From assembly GCF_002119425.1 (NCBI RefSeq), contig NZ_MDSU01000002.1, positions 1-32,875 of the forward strand: 32,875 nucleotides of DNA. The letters run 5' to 3'. A program made the position numbers and the translations under genes. Position 1 is the first letter of the stretch. Every line of letters starts with the position of its first letter. Below are positions 1 through 7,035 of the stretch, piece by piece. Under the pieces are notes generated by a model that worked only from the letters and a program-made list of their open reading frames with translations, did no database searches and had not been told where the DNA came from. The stretch comes from Desulfurella amilsii (GTDB taxonomy: Bacteria > Campylobacterota_A > Desulfurellia > Desulfurellales > Desulfurellaceae).

Positions 1-459
1 CCCTCTGTTTTCTATTCTGTTTTGAAACTCAAAAGGTTTTATTACTGTAAAAGAGTCTTTACCGTTGCTTGTATAAACAGTAACCGAACCATAATTAAAC
101 AGTTTGCCTAAAAAATTCTGTTTTATTTCTGTGCTTGTAATTTGAGATAACAAAATTTCAAAATGAAATTTTTTTACAAACATATCTATGACGCCTATTA
201 TTCTTTTGTTGGTTACAAGCACTTTTGTAAAAATACAGGCATAAACCAGCATAAAAACAAGTCCTATAATAGATGCAAGCGTAAATGCAACAGTTAGCCC
301 TGCTATTTTGTCAACAGGCACATTGAAAACAAAAGGCAATATAAAAGGCAAAGATATAGCTAATGTTACAATTAAGCTTTTCATAACGCAAACCCAATGC
401 TTTCTGGTTTTATATAGGACTTGTTCGTTTGGCATTAAATTGCCGTCAACTCTTTCCAT
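1..459 (-). CDS. Membrane protein with bacterial PH domain (partial, cut by window edge)
   Basis: This gene starts at ATG 459 and stays open for 153 codons to the window edge, so its C-terminus is missing. It reads as a short N-terminal part (MERVDGNLMPNEQVLYKTRKHW), two membrane segments at about residues 29-50 and 57-82, then a C-terminal domain with VLVTNKRIIGVI and a later FGKL/YGSVTVYTSNG-like stretch. The order 'LxPxExVLY..HW, two TM helices, VTNxRII, ..GKLFNYGSV' is typical of the bPH_2 (DUF304/YdbT-like) bacterial PH-domain family, whose function is generally unknown. The preceding gene stops only 9 bases upstream, so the two are surely cotranscribed. The family call rests on pattern recognition; the biological role is not inferred. 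Confidence 0.75.
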   Translation of the reverse strand, partial: MERVDGNLMPNEQVLYKTRKHWVCVMKSLIVTLAISLPFILPFVFNVPVDKIAGLTVAFTLASIIGLVFMLVYACIFTKVLVTNKRIIGVIDMFVKKFHFEILLSQITSTEIKQNFLGKLFNYGSVTVYTSNGKDSFTVIKPFEFQNRIENRG

Positions 460-468
460 ACCGCATTC

Positions 469-891
469 CTACTCTACAATTACCGCAGTGCCAATGTAAA
501 TTACTTGCGAAACCTGCCATTGACTGCCCTGCTGTTCGTAATTGCCTGTGGTTGACTTTACATCTGTGATTGCATTTGCGCCCATATTTTTGGCATTAAG
601 TATCATATCCTGTAAAGCTTCTTTTTCTGCCAAATCAAACTCTTCTTTTGTTGATGCCTGTGTTTCTGAAACACCGCTTACTACGCCTATGACTTTTGTA
701 ATTTTCTTACCCGGGATTTCTGATGACGATACTGTAATAATTTCATCTCTAATTTTTTCTAAATCCTTTATAATGCTGTTTTTTTTCTGTATAGCCTTTT
801 TTTGTTTGGCTTTAAGCGATGCAACACCAGAAAACCATATAAACAAAATAAAAGCTATAATAAATATAAAAAAACCAGAAAAGATTTCCAT
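469..891 (-). CDS. YbjQ-like (UPF0145) domain protein with N-terminal membrane anchor
   Basis: A 140-residue protein. The first ~25 residues form a hydrophobic membrane anchor, followed by a charged K/E-rich coiled stretch. From about residue 50 it has the pattern of the YbjQ/UPF0145 family: IPGKKITKVIGVVSG early, then an A-LQDMILNAKNMGANAI helix, and YIGTAVIVE at the end. The family forms small oligomeric domains of unclear function. The start is ATG 891, because AGGAGG lies 7 bases upstream; a GTG two codons earlier sits almost on top of the ribosome binding site. It lies between a TPR gene and a PH-domain gene with tight spacing, so the three form one operon. Confidence 0.72.
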   Translation of the reverse strand: MEIFSGFFIFIIAFILFIWFSGVASLKAKQKKAIQKKNSIIKDLEKIRDEIITVSSSEIPGKKITKVIGVVSGVSETQASTKEEFDLAEKEALQDMILNAKNMGANAITDVKSTTGNYEQQGSQWQVSQVIYIGTAVIVE

Positions 892-902
892 AAGCACACC
901 TC

Positions 903-1721
903 CTATACAATAGTCAATTTTCTTGACTGATTTATTAAATTAAGTATTTCGTTGTTATCATTTTCTTCGCAGTAATCCAATGCCTTTTTAAAATTTGCCA
1001 AAGCATCTGTTTTATTTTTAGTTTGATTAATAAGCCCAAGTCCCTTGTAAGCATTGCATTTTATTTGATTATCATTTGATTTTATAAGACTTGAATAAAG
1101 CCTGCGGGCTTTATCATAGTCTTTATTCTGCAGGTAAAGGTCTGCAAGGTCTAACTTTAAGTATTCCAAATCGGTTTGGTCTTTAATAAGTGGTTTAGCT
1201 TTTTCCAGACAGCTTATAGATTTTGAAATATCATTGATTATCTTATAGCATTCGCCAAGCATATTGTAAACTTCAAGCTTTTGTTCTTTAAAAGTAGCAC
1301 AGTTTAAAGCTATAAGTCCGCAATCTATAGCTTTATCTATATCAAAATCCTTGTATATCTCTGTAAGTTTTATATAAGCGAATGATTTTTGATTTTTTTG
1401 TATCTGCGGATTAAGTATTGCCTGATTAAGATAATCTGTTGCTTTCTCAATAACACCTAAATCTTTGTAAACAACGCCGAGCATAATTTGTATGTTTGCC
1501 ATCTTTTTTTGGTTTTTAGAGGCTTTTTCTTTGGCAAGCTGTAAATGAAGCAGGCTTAAAGCTATATTATCTGCGTAGTAGTAAGCAACACCTGCATAAT
1601 AATGCGTCAAACTGTCTTTTTTAATTTCCAAAGCTTTTTCAGCTAAATTAACAGCCTCATTATAATTTTCATTTTGAATGCTTTCAATGCATTCATTCAA
1701 AATGTTTTCTGTTTTTTGAAT
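903..1721 (-). CDS. TPR-repeat protein, probable ATT start codon
   Basis: A soluble, helical protein of about 272 residues made of tetratricopeptide-like pairs, for example NYNEAVNLAEKALEI, AGVAYYYADNIALSLLHLQLA and DYDKARRLYSSLI near the C-terminus. No signal peptide or membrane segment is seen. TPR proteins are protein-interaction scaffolds; no partner can be named. The start is odd. There is no ATG or GTG in frame. A TTG at 1700 is 27 bases from the very strong AAAGGAGGTG, whereas an in-frame ATT at 1721 sits 4 bases after that site and completes the first TPR helix. I therefore choose ATT 1721. It is the first gene of the operon with the YbjQ-like and PH-domain genes and has its own promoter. 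Confidence 0.7.
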   Translation of the reverse strand: MQKTENILNECIESIQNENYNEAVNLAEKALEIKKDSLTHYYAGVAYYYADNIALSLLHLQLAKEKASKNQKKMANIQIMLGVVYKDLGVIEKATDYLNQAILNPQIQKNQKSFAYIKLTEIYKDFDIDKAIDCGLIALNCATFKEQKLEVYNMLGECYKIINDISKSISCLEKAKPLIKDQTDLEYLKLDLADLYLQNKDYDKARRLYSSLIKSNDNQIKCNAYKGLGLINQTKNKTDALANFKKALDYCEENDNNEILNLINQSRKLTIV

Positions 1722-1736
1722 GCTTCACCTCCTTTT

Positions 1737-1750
1737 GGACACTTTTGTCC
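1737..1750 (-). promoter_or_regulatory. Small hairpin in the 5' leader of the TPR operon
   Basis: GGACA and TGTCC form a 5-bp stem with a 4-base loop just upstream of the AAAAGGAGG ribosome binding site and downstream of the predicted transcription start. It could modulate access to the ribosome binding site or stabilise the 5' end. The stem is short and could be chance. Confidence 0.4.
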
Positions 1751-1763
1751 TAAAACTTATTAC

Positions 1764-1792
1764 ATAATAGCACAAAAGTATAAGATAGTCAA
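1764..1792 (-). promoter_or_regulatory. Sigma-70-type promoter of the TPR/YbjQ/PH operon
   Basis: The -35 box TTGACT (1792-1787) and -10 box TATTAT (1769-1764) are separated by 17 bases. The -35 box matches the other minus-strand promoters of this window. The predicted start lies near 1757, giving a leader of about 35 bases to the ATT start codon. Confidence 0.75.
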
Positions 1793-1812
1793 GTATAAAG
1801 TTTAAAATAGGT

Positions 1813-1850
1813 ATTTTTTAAAATGGCTTTGGAATAAGGTTTTAAAAAAT
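1813..1850. repeat. 11-bp perfect inverted repeat
   Basis: ATTTTTTAAAA at 1813-1823 and TTTTAAAAAAT at 1840-1850 are perfect inverted copies with a 16-base spacer. They lie between the traX end and the TPR operon promoter. The arms are pure A/T, so chance is possible; a regulator site upstream of the promoter is another option. Confidence 0.4.
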
Positions 1851-1873
1851 GATGAGTTTTATGCATTTAAGAG

Positions 1874-1905
1874 TTTTATCCGAAAATACTTATTTTAGGA
1901 TAAAA
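1874..1905 (-). terminator. Possible terminator hairpin after traX
   Basis: TTTTATCC and GGATAAAA form an 8-bp stem, extended across one mismatch by AAAATA/TATTTT. It lies 14 bases beyond the traX stop, where the long DNA-metabolism operon would end. There is no clean U-run after it, so it is only a candidate. Confidence 0.4.
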
Positions 1906-1918
1906 GTATTTACAAATT

Positions 1919-2587
1919 TTACGCAACGCCCAGCAAAACCCTTAAAATAAATAAATGCGCTGGATAAAACCAATAGCCTATCCATTTATTTATCTTTAAA
2001 TTAGGTAAAATGTCTTTTTTAAGGCTTAAAAAGATTAGAAAATAGCTTACAAACACCATTAGGATTATTCTAATGTCTATTGTATTTAAATAAAGCATTA
2101 ATGGAAAAGTTAAAGCTAAGAATATTTTGTTGTTTAGCTTAAAATAGAAATAAAAAGCCACTATTAAAAAAGCGCAGGCTATTATTTCTACATCAAAAAA
2201 CACAAAAAAAGCAAGGTAAAAAGCCATAGCACAAGTTAAAGCAAACTCATTAAGCTTGTTTTTATCTATGAAGTAAATCATGGCAAGCCCAAAAGCCAAA
2301 GGTATAAAAGCATTTCCAAAAGTTTCAAAATACGCAATATAAAACGGTTCGCTTAATAAAGCAAATATGGTTACTCTAAATAGAAATTGTTCGTGGTGTC
2401 TGCTGTTGTAGACAAAATTATAGGCAATTAGAAAAGCAAATATCGGAATGCTTATCCGCCCAAACATTCTCCAATAAATAGCGTCATATGCATTGATATG
2501 ATAATGATTGATTAACCAGATAGAAAAATGGTCAAAAATCATCGCTATCATAGCTAAAATTTTCAGCCAAGTTTTATTGGTCTGCAT
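1919..2587 (-). CDS. traX: TraX-like polytopic membrane protein
   Basis: A 222-residue, very hydrophobic protein with about seven or eight membrane segments. It begins with LKILAMIAMIFDHFSIW and continues with WRMFGRISIPIFAFLIAYNF, a characteristic TraX pattern, then FALLSEPFYIAYF, and ends with YWFYPAHLFIL. In F, TraX N-acetylates the processed pilin, and the family is related to membrane acyltransferases. A TraA-like pilin is encoded at 23095-23442, a natural substrate. The start ATG 2587 lies inside the end of the preceding gene (14-base overlap) without a strong ribosome binding site, which suggests translational coupling. It is the last gene of its operon. Acetylation of this pilin is inference. 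Confidence 0.85.
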   Translation of the reverse strand: MQTNKTWLKILAMIAMIFDHFSIWLINHYHINAYDAIYWRMFGRISIPIFAFLIAYNFVYNSRHHEQFLFRVTIFALLSEPFYIAYFETFGNAFIPLAFGLAMIYFIDKNKLNEFALTCAMAFYLAFFVFFDVEIIACAFLIVAFYFYFKLNNKIFLALTFPLMLYLNTIDIRIILMVFVSYFLIFLSLKKDILPNLKINKWIGYWFYPAHLFILRVLLGVA

Positions 2588-2918
2588 CACGATTAGCTTT
2601 TTCTATAATTGCTAGTTTAAATCTATGTTTATAAGCATCATTCATATCTTCTGCACTGTCATAGAAAGAAAAATTACCATTTATTAAATCACTTATATGT
2701 AAAATAATAGTATCGCTTGGATAGCCTGATAGCCATTCAAATAGCGTAGCAAGATAATAACCGCCAACACCGCAATCTTTAATAGGCCCATAAATATACC
2801 CTTGCCATTGCACTATTTTTTTACCTGTTTCTATATCTTGTAAAAAACTATGAAAATATTTACCTGCAAGATTTATTTCTTTAGACACTAATTTATTTTG
2901 TCTGTTTTTTGTTTCCAC
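2574..2918 (-). CDS. Hypothetical soluble protein, GTG start
   Basis: A 114-residue protein I do not recognise. It has no membrane segment or signal peptide. Aromatic and glycine residues cluster in the middle (QWQGYIYGPIKDCGVGGYYL), followed by FEWLSGYPSDTIILHISDLI and a charged C-terminus. The start is GTG 2918, because AAGGAGG lies 5 bases upstream. A longer reading from 2975 would overlap the glutaredoxin gene and ignore this site. It sits between glutaredoxin and traX, and its stop overlaps traX. A single Cys is visible in the middle. No function is proposed. Confidence 0.6.
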   Translation of the reverse strand: METKNRQNKLVSKEINLAGKYFHSFLQDIETGKKIVQWQGYIYGPIKDCGVGGYYLATLFEWLSGYPSDTIILHISDLINGNFSFYDSAEDMNDAYKHRFKLAIIEKANRDADQ

Positions 2919-2928
2919 AAAAACCTCC

Positions 2929-3198
2929 TTAAAGTATTTTTCTATTTTTTTTGCCTGTAAAATCTTGCAAGCCAAGCAATTTATTCAGCTGTTGAATGTC
3001 AAAGCCTGTGATTACCTTATTGCCAATAATAACCACAGGAATGCTTGACTGTCCTGTTAGTTTTGCTACTTCCAGCTGTTTTTTTAAATCTCTTGAAATA
3101 TCAAATTCTGTATATTTAACGCCTTTTTGTTTTAAATACATTTTAACCGCATTGCAGTAAGCGCAATTATGCGTAGTGTAGATTGTAACCTGTTTCAT
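2929..3198 (-). CDS. Glutaredoxin-like thiol-disulfide oxidoreductase
   Basis: An 89-residue protein with the thioredoxin fold of glutaredoxins. MKQVTIYTTHNCAYCNAVK carries the active-site C-A-Y-C in place of the usual C-P-Y-C. SSIPVVIIGNKVITGFD supplies the cis-proline (the IPVV segment) and the GF-D glutathione-site motif. Such proteins reduce disulfides or glutathione mixed disulfides in the cytoplasm. Here it could serve ribonucleotide reductase, a link that is plausible because dut and a nucleotidase lie in the same operon, but this is inference. The start ATG 3198 has TTAGGAG upstream; it overlaps the end of the preceding gene by 32 bases. The CAYC motif resembles NrdH/YruB-type glutaredoxins. 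Confidence 0.85.
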   Translation of the reverse strand: MKQVTIYTTHNCAYCNAVKMYLKQKGVKYTEFDISRDLKKQLEVAKLTGQSSIPVVIIGNKVITGFDIQQLNKLLGLQDFTGKKNRKIL

Positions 3199-3553
3199 TT
3201 TTACTCCTAAATTGTTCATATAGTTTTTTAATTTTAAATATTAAAGTCCTTAAAGCCGACACATAGCCCATTGTAAAGTATCCATTAGAAAAATCACCGT
3301 TTTCTTTTTGATATTTAATCATTTCTGGTATTCTTTTTAAAAGTATTTCTTCAAGTGCATACAAAACATTATCAGTATTGTTGAGCAAATATGCTCTAAT
3401 TGAAGTATAAGCCACAAAAGCCCCTTCGCAGTTGCTTAACAAGGCATAATCTGAGTCACCCCTTGCGCCTTTTTTTAAAAATTCAATTTTGTTTATCTCA
3501 TTGTCAACTATTTCTATTGTTTTATTTAATATAATTTTGTTTTCAACTTGCAT
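3167..3553 (-). CDS. Hypothetical helical protein
   Basis: A 128-residue protein I do not recognise. It looks fully alpha-helical and soluble, with NKTIEIVDNEINKIEFLKK near the start, a central CEGAFVAYTSIRAYL stretch and a basic C-terminal helix (ALRTLIFKIKKLYEQF). The start ATG 3553 follows the previous stop by 7 bases. Only a weak GAG lies upstream, so coupling to the previous gene is likely. Its 3' end overlaps the glutaredoxin gene by 32 bases. Coding status is supported by the operon position and the uninterrupted frame. Confidence 0.55.
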   Translation of the reverse strand: MQVENKIILNKTIEIVDNEINKIEFLKKGARGDSDYALLSNCEGAFVAYTSIRAYLLNNTDNVLYALEEILLKRIPEMIKYQKENGDFSNGYFTMGYVSALRTLIFKIKKLYEQFRSKNETGYNLHYA

Positions 3554-3560
3554 ATTTTTC

Positions 3561-4232
3561 TCAAATAATAATTTTACTTATATCTATTCCTTTGTTCATT
3601 TTAGTTTTTTTTATTTCCTGTGGGAAATTTAGAGACATACTTTCTCTTTCTTTTTCTCTTTTTCTTTCTATTTCTATTTTTATAAGTCTTCTTGAGTCTA
3701 CATAATTATTATTAGCAAAAAAAAGACATTTTTTAAAATAATAGTTATCTTTTTTTTCTATATAATTAACTGCATTATAGAAAAAAGCTTCTCTTGGGTT
3801 CTTTAATTCTATATAGCGAATTTTGGTTTCTTCAATATTTATTTTTTTAGAATGATATTTAGAGTGAAACAATATTTCTACAAAACTATCTACAAAATCC
3901 TCTTTCAATAAAAATATTTCTTTGTAGTTAATGCCTTGATGTTGCAAAATATATACAATAACAAGCATTTTTATATATTTCATAGTATCGTTTTCACTTA
4001 AATGCTTGTATTTAAAATACTTCGCCGTAAGCATATTTACTGATTTATCCTTATATCTTTCAAACAGCACATCAAAATACTTATGCTTAATATAAGAGAT
4101 ATAATAATCTTTATTCTCTTCCCAAACTTTAATCTCAAATTCTTCATTACCGCTGACAGCAACATAATAATTATTGTAACGGTAATCCTTTTTAAGATTT
4201 TCTTTTATAGTTTCGCTTAAAGTTTTTTTCAT
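3561..4232 (-). CDS. Hypothetical charged protein
   Basis: A 223-residue Lys/Glu/Tyr-rich soluble protein with no recognised motif. The centre holds a hydrophobic helix (MLVIVYILQHQGINYKEIFLL), and the C-terminal third is strongly charged (KIEIERKREKERESMS). The start ATG 4232 is well supported by AAGGAG 5 bases upstream. It lies in the block of unknown genes between dnaN and glutaredoxin. Its AT-biased composition matches its neighbours. No function is assigned. Confidence 0.6.
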   Translation of the reverse strand: MKKTLSETIKENLKKDYRYNNYYVAVSGNEEFEIKVWEENKDYYISYIKHKYFDVLFERYKDKSVNMLTAKYFKYKHLSENDTMKYIKMLVIVYILQHQGINYKEIFLLKEDFVDSFVEILFHSKYHSKKINIEETKIRYIELKNPREAFFYNAVNYIEKKDNYYFKKCLFFANNNYVDSRRLIKIEIERKREKERESMSLNFPQEIKKTKMNKGIDISKIII

Positions 4233-4241
4233 AAAATCTCC

Positions 4242-4472
4242 TTAATATTCCAATAGTCTTTTTATTCCAAATGTTAGAATTACAATTGCCACGCTGACAA
4301 TAATAAATACAGTAAGAGAAATAAATAAACTTGAAAATATCAGATATCCTATAAGCAGTATGCGCCTAATTGAAGTATATTCTTCGTCCATTAAAGCAAT
4401 CTTGATTATCACACTAACAATTAAATAGCCAATCGTTTCTGCAATAATTGTGTTTGCATTAAAATTAAACAT
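4242..4472 (-). CDS. Small membrane protein
   Basis: A 76-residue protein with two to three predicted membrane helices: IIAETIGYLIVSVIIKIAL near the N-terminus, then a short DEEYTSIRR loop, then a long hydrophobic stretch ending VAIVILTFGIKRLLEY. There is no signal peptide or known motif. The ribosome binding site is weak (GGCGGTAAG), and the preceding small gene stops 4 bases upstream, so translational coupling is likely. It may work with the 49-residue membrane protein encoded just upstream. Confidence 0.55.
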   Translation of the reverse strand: MFNFNANTIIAETIGYLIVSVIIKIALMDEEYTSIRRILLIGYLIFSSLFISLTVFIIVSVAIVILTFGIKRLLEY

Positions 4473-4475
4473 AGC

Positions 4476-4625
4476 TTACCGCCTGAATTTATAAAAGTAA
4501 TCCACGATAAAAAACGACAGGATAAAGCTAATTATAGTAGTTTGCCAATCTGTCAAATAGATAGTATTCAAATAATGAATACTATCTACCGCAGGTTTAA
4601 GTAAATGGTGCGCTTGTGCTGTCAT
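4476..4625 (-). CDS. Very small membrane protein (49 residues)
   Basis: A short frame from ATG 4625 to TAA 4476 fits exactly between the dnaN stop (2 bases upstream of its ATG) and the next small membrane gene. The product starts MTAQAHHLLKPAVDS and has one clear membrane helix near the C-terminus (IISFILSFFIVDYFY) followed by a basic tail (KFRR). This gives the usual positive-inside single-span layout. The ribosome binding site is only partial (GTGAGATAAAG), so it may rely on reinitiation from dnaN. No homologue is recognised. Filling an otherwise empty 150-base gap in a compact operon is the main support. Confidence 0.5.
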   Translation of the reverse strand: MTAQAHHLLKPAVDSIHYLNTIYLTDWQTTIISFILSFFIVDYFYKFRR

Positions 4626-4627
4626 CT

Positions 4628-5749
4628 TTATCTCACAGGCACAAATACAAACATTTCATTTTCATTTACAATTTCATAAGGTTTTACCACATCTTTCCAA
4701 TACAAATCTATGTTATCTGAATTATAAGTGTTGATTAGAAAAGGATAAAGCGATAAAAGCAAGCATTGCAGTTTAACTTCATCTTTTGCATCGCAATATA
4801 TTAAAGGTATCGTATCAATACTTTCTTCGCCCTCGTCGTTGGCATAAAGAATTTCCATTAAGTTTTGGTTTATTGTTAAGGTTATATGCGGGTTTGTTTC
4901 TGTTTTTGCAACTTGATATATTCTATCTACCGCAACTTTAAACTCCTGCAACGGTATTGTGGCTTTTGTGGCTTCTTTTCTTATGCTTATCTGTTTATAA
5001 TCAGGAAATCTGCCTTGTATAATTTTAGACGCTATTTTAATTGTAAAATCGGTATCGTTAATAATAAATTCTGCATATAAGGGTTCATTGTTATCGTTGT
5101 AATAGGTATTAAAAGTTAATACAGCGTCTTGTTCTGCATTTATTTTAAGAAGCTGTCTTACTGCGTTTGCCTCTATAATACCGTAAAAATCTTTTGTTTC
5201 TTGATTAAACACTTTATTGTCAAGCATCATTCGGTTTGTAGCTACCGCATTAATTTGATTGTCTTTGCATTCTATAAGCACGCCTGTAAATTCTCTTGTA
5301 GCCATACTGCCGTCTTCTTTTAACGAAGCAAATACTGTATTTAAAAATTGCTTTGCGTCTTTAAAAGGTAAAGCAAATATGGTATCAGGCTGTTTGTTTT
5401 TAATAAAAAAATCATATTCTTCAACGCTTGTAGGTTTAAGCGTAGCGGTAAATGTATTGTTTTTAACTATCATTAAACGGTCTTTAAAGTCAATTTCCAC
5501 TTGGTCTTTAAAGCTTTTAAAAAGCTTGGCTACATCAGGCTTGATGTAGCACTTAATTTCTTTTTCCAAAGGCTGTGCCAATGTATATTCAATGGTTTCC
5601 TGAAATGCTTCGTTTGTGGCAGTTAAAGACAGTTTATCGTTTTGTATCCATAAGTATAAGTTGCTTAAAAAATCAGAGTTGCTTTTTTTGGGCACTATAC
5701 TGACGGTATTGAAAATTTTTGCGATTATATCAGCATTAAATTCACTCAT
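4628..5749 (-). CDS. dnaN: DNA polymerase III beta subunit-like sliding clamp
   Basis: 373 residues, the usual length of bacterial DnaN. The N-terminus (FNTVSIVPKKSNSDFLSNLYL) matches the first clamp domain. The middle has FTGVLIECKDNQINAVATNRMML, the standard 'GV..E......ATD..R' clamp segment. The second domain ends with the GRFPDYKQI motif (consensus G.FPDY..I), and the protein ends FVFVPVR, like the canonical MP(V/M)R(L) tail. The clamp is a ring that tethers DNA polymerase to DNA. The sequence is divergent and is embedded in a transfer-element operon, so it is probably an element-specific second clamp rather than the chromosomal gene, which normally lies beside dnaA. That last point is inference. 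Confidence 0.9.
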   Translation of the reverse strand: MSEFNADIIAKIFNTVSIVPKKSNSDFLSNLYLWIQNDKLSLTATNEAFQETIEYTLAQPLEKEIKCYIKPDVAKLFKSFKDQVEIDFKDRLMIVKNNTFTATLKPTSVEEYDFFIKNKQPDTIFALPFKDAKQFLNTVFASLKEDGSMATREFTGVLIECKDNQINAVATNRMMLDNKVFNQETKDFYGIIEANAVRQLLKINAEQDAVLTFNTYYNDNNEPLYAEFIINDTDFTIKIASKIIQGRFPDYKQISIRKEATKATIPLQEFKVAVDRIYQVAKTETNPHITLTINQNLMEILYANDEGEESIDTIPLIYCDAKDEVKLQCLLLSLYPFLINTYNSDNIDLYWKDVVKPYEIVNENEMFVFVPVR

Positions 5750-5751
5750 AT

Positions 5752-6039
5752 TTAAAAAGCCCTCTTGAGCCTTTCTTGGTAAAAATTAAAAACATAAGTT
5801 CCGTTTCTGAAATATTTAACGATAAAATTACCTTTGTCTTTGCTTTTAACAACAATCCTTAAATACTCATTATCAGCTGGATCGCCTGAAATGTAATTAT
5901 CTTTGTTGAATTCTCTTATCATATTGCTAACATCATTCACATCGTCTGTCTGTATCTCTATATATCCGTTTTTTCCAGAGTAACTGCAAATAAACTCTTT
6001 TGCCTTTAAGTTTTCTAATTCCTTCAAAAGCAGTTTCAT
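5752..6039 (-). CDS. Hypothetical small protein
   Basis: A 95-residue soluble protein with a mixed alpha/beta look: FICSYSGKNGYIEIQTDDV, then NDVSNMIREFNKDNYISGD and a basic C-terminus (FYQERLKRAF). I do not recognise the family. The ATG at 6039 overlaps the stop of the nucleotidase gene by 4 bases (ATGA) and has GGAGGTG upstream. dnaN follows 2 bases after its stop. Its place between a nucleotidase and a clamp hints at DNA metabolism, but this is guilt by association only. Confidence 0.55.
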   Translation of the reverse strand: MKLLLKELENLKAKEFICSYSGKNGYIEIQTDDVNDVSNMIREFNKDNYISGDPADNEYLRIVVKSKDKGNFIVKYFRNGTYVFNFYQERLKRAF

Positions 6040-6632
6040 AAATACACCTCCTTTTTTGGGTTTCCGCTAATAGCCAATTCAACATACTCTTTTAGAGATT
6101 TTAAGTTATTCCAAAGCGGAACATACTGTTTTAAAGTTTTGTTCCAGCTGTATTCCAAACCTGTGTATAATACTTTCTTGCGTAAAGCAACCGATAACAT
6201 AACAGGACTGTCATCTACAACAAGAAACACTCTATTATTGATAAATTCCTTTTTATTTTGCGCAATAATGAGCTTATCAAAATCAAGATGGTTTTTAACC
6301 AGCCATCTTTCGGTAGTATATCTTGAATCATTTATTCTATCTGTTACAATGGTAATATAAAAACCCATTTTTCTAAGTTCTTTTAAGAAAAGCATAGAAT
6401 ATTCAAAGGGTTCGTATTTTTCCTGTTCTAAATGTATTTCATTGACAATACGCTTAAATTCTTTATCTGATATATAGTTTTTATAAAAATGCCAATCCCA
6501 AAACTCTATGGCAGGGACAAAATACTTGTTTTTTATAAGTTTTTGATATAAAGCGCCCGCAAAATTCCATAAAGTATTGTCTATATCTATAAAAACGATT
6601 TCTTTATTTAACGCCTGTGCTTCCAAAACCAT
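6036..6632 (-). CDS. HAD-superfamily 5'-nucleotidase-like phosphatase
   Basis: 198 residues with the HAD motifs in order: motif I FIDIDNTLW with nucleophile and acid/base D16 and D18, motif II ITIVTDR, and the acidic motif IV FLVVDDSP. The layout resembles phage and plasmid 5'(3')-deoxyribonucleotidases (NT5C family), which dephosphorylate (deoxy)nucleoside monophosphates. The start ATG 6632 has AAAGAGGT upstream and lies 29 bases inside the dut gene, so the two are read in different frames over the overlap and are probably coupled. With dUTPase next to it, a dUTP to dUMP to deoxyuridine route is conceivable. Substrate is inferred, not visible. Confidence 0.7.
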   Translation of the reverse strand: MVLEAQALNKEIVFIDIDNTLWNFAGALYQKLIKNKYFVPAIEFWDWHFYKNYISDKEFKRIVNEIHLEQEKYEPFEYSMLFLKELRKMGFYITIVTDRINDSRYTTERWLVKNHLDFDKLIIAQNKKEFINNRVFLVVDDSPVMLSVALRKKVLYTGLEYSWNKTLKQYVPLWNNLKSLKEYVELAISGNPKKEVYL

Positions 6633-7035
6633 TACTACCTCTTTCTGTATAATTAAATTCTTTAGTTTCTGCTACATATACTTTTACAACAGGCACAATT
6701 ACAAGCTGTGCTATTCTGTCGCCTTTTTGTATGTGAAAATATTCTTTGCCGAAGTTTGCAAGAATAATTTTGATTTCTCCACGATAATCTGAGTCTATCG
6801 TGCCGGGAGTATTTAAAACAGTAACACCTTTTAGCGCAAGTCCGCTTCGTGGTCTAATTTGACCCTCAAAACCCTGCGGTATTTCTACTGCAAGACCTGT
6901 TGATACAAGCTTTATTTCGTTTATGCCTAAATCAAGCGTTTCTATTGAACGCAAATCCATACCTGATGATCCTTGTGTCTGATAATCAGGTAAGATTGCA
7001 GTAGGGTTAAGTTTTTTAAAGAAAATTGTTATCAT
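6604..7035 (-). CDS. dut: dUTP pyrophosphatase (dUTPase)
   Basis: 143 residues, full length for the trimeric dUTPase family. All five motifs are present: SSGMDLRS (24-30), RPRSGLALKG (61-70), the uridine-binding hairpin NTPGTIDSDYRGE (75-87), GDRIAQLVIVP (105-115) and the flexible C-terminal arm ERGSNGFGSTG (131-141). It hydrolyses dUTP to dUMP and pyrophosphate, which keeps uracil out of DNA and supplies dTMP synthesis. ATG 7035 overlaps the previous stop by 4 bases, with GAGG 7 bases upstream. Its 3' end overlaps the nucleotidase gene. Element-borne copies are common in phages and large plasmids. Confidence 0.95.
   Translation of the reverse strand: MITIFFKKLNPTAILPDYQTQGSSGMDLRSIETLDLGINEIKLVSTGLAVEIPQGFEGQIRPRSGLALKGVTVLNTPGTIDSDYRGEIKIILANFGKEYFHIQKGDRIAQLVIVPVVKVYVAETKEFNYTERGSNGFGSTGVK

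Noticed and set aside
542-913. Plus-strand frame of 123 codons opposite the YbjQ-like gene
   Set aside because: It is antisense to a recognised family gene and has no ribosome binding site or context.
2919-2975. Longer N-terminus for the 2574-2918 gene
   Set aside because: It would overlap the glutaredoxin gene and ignore the AAGGAGG that points to GTG 2918.
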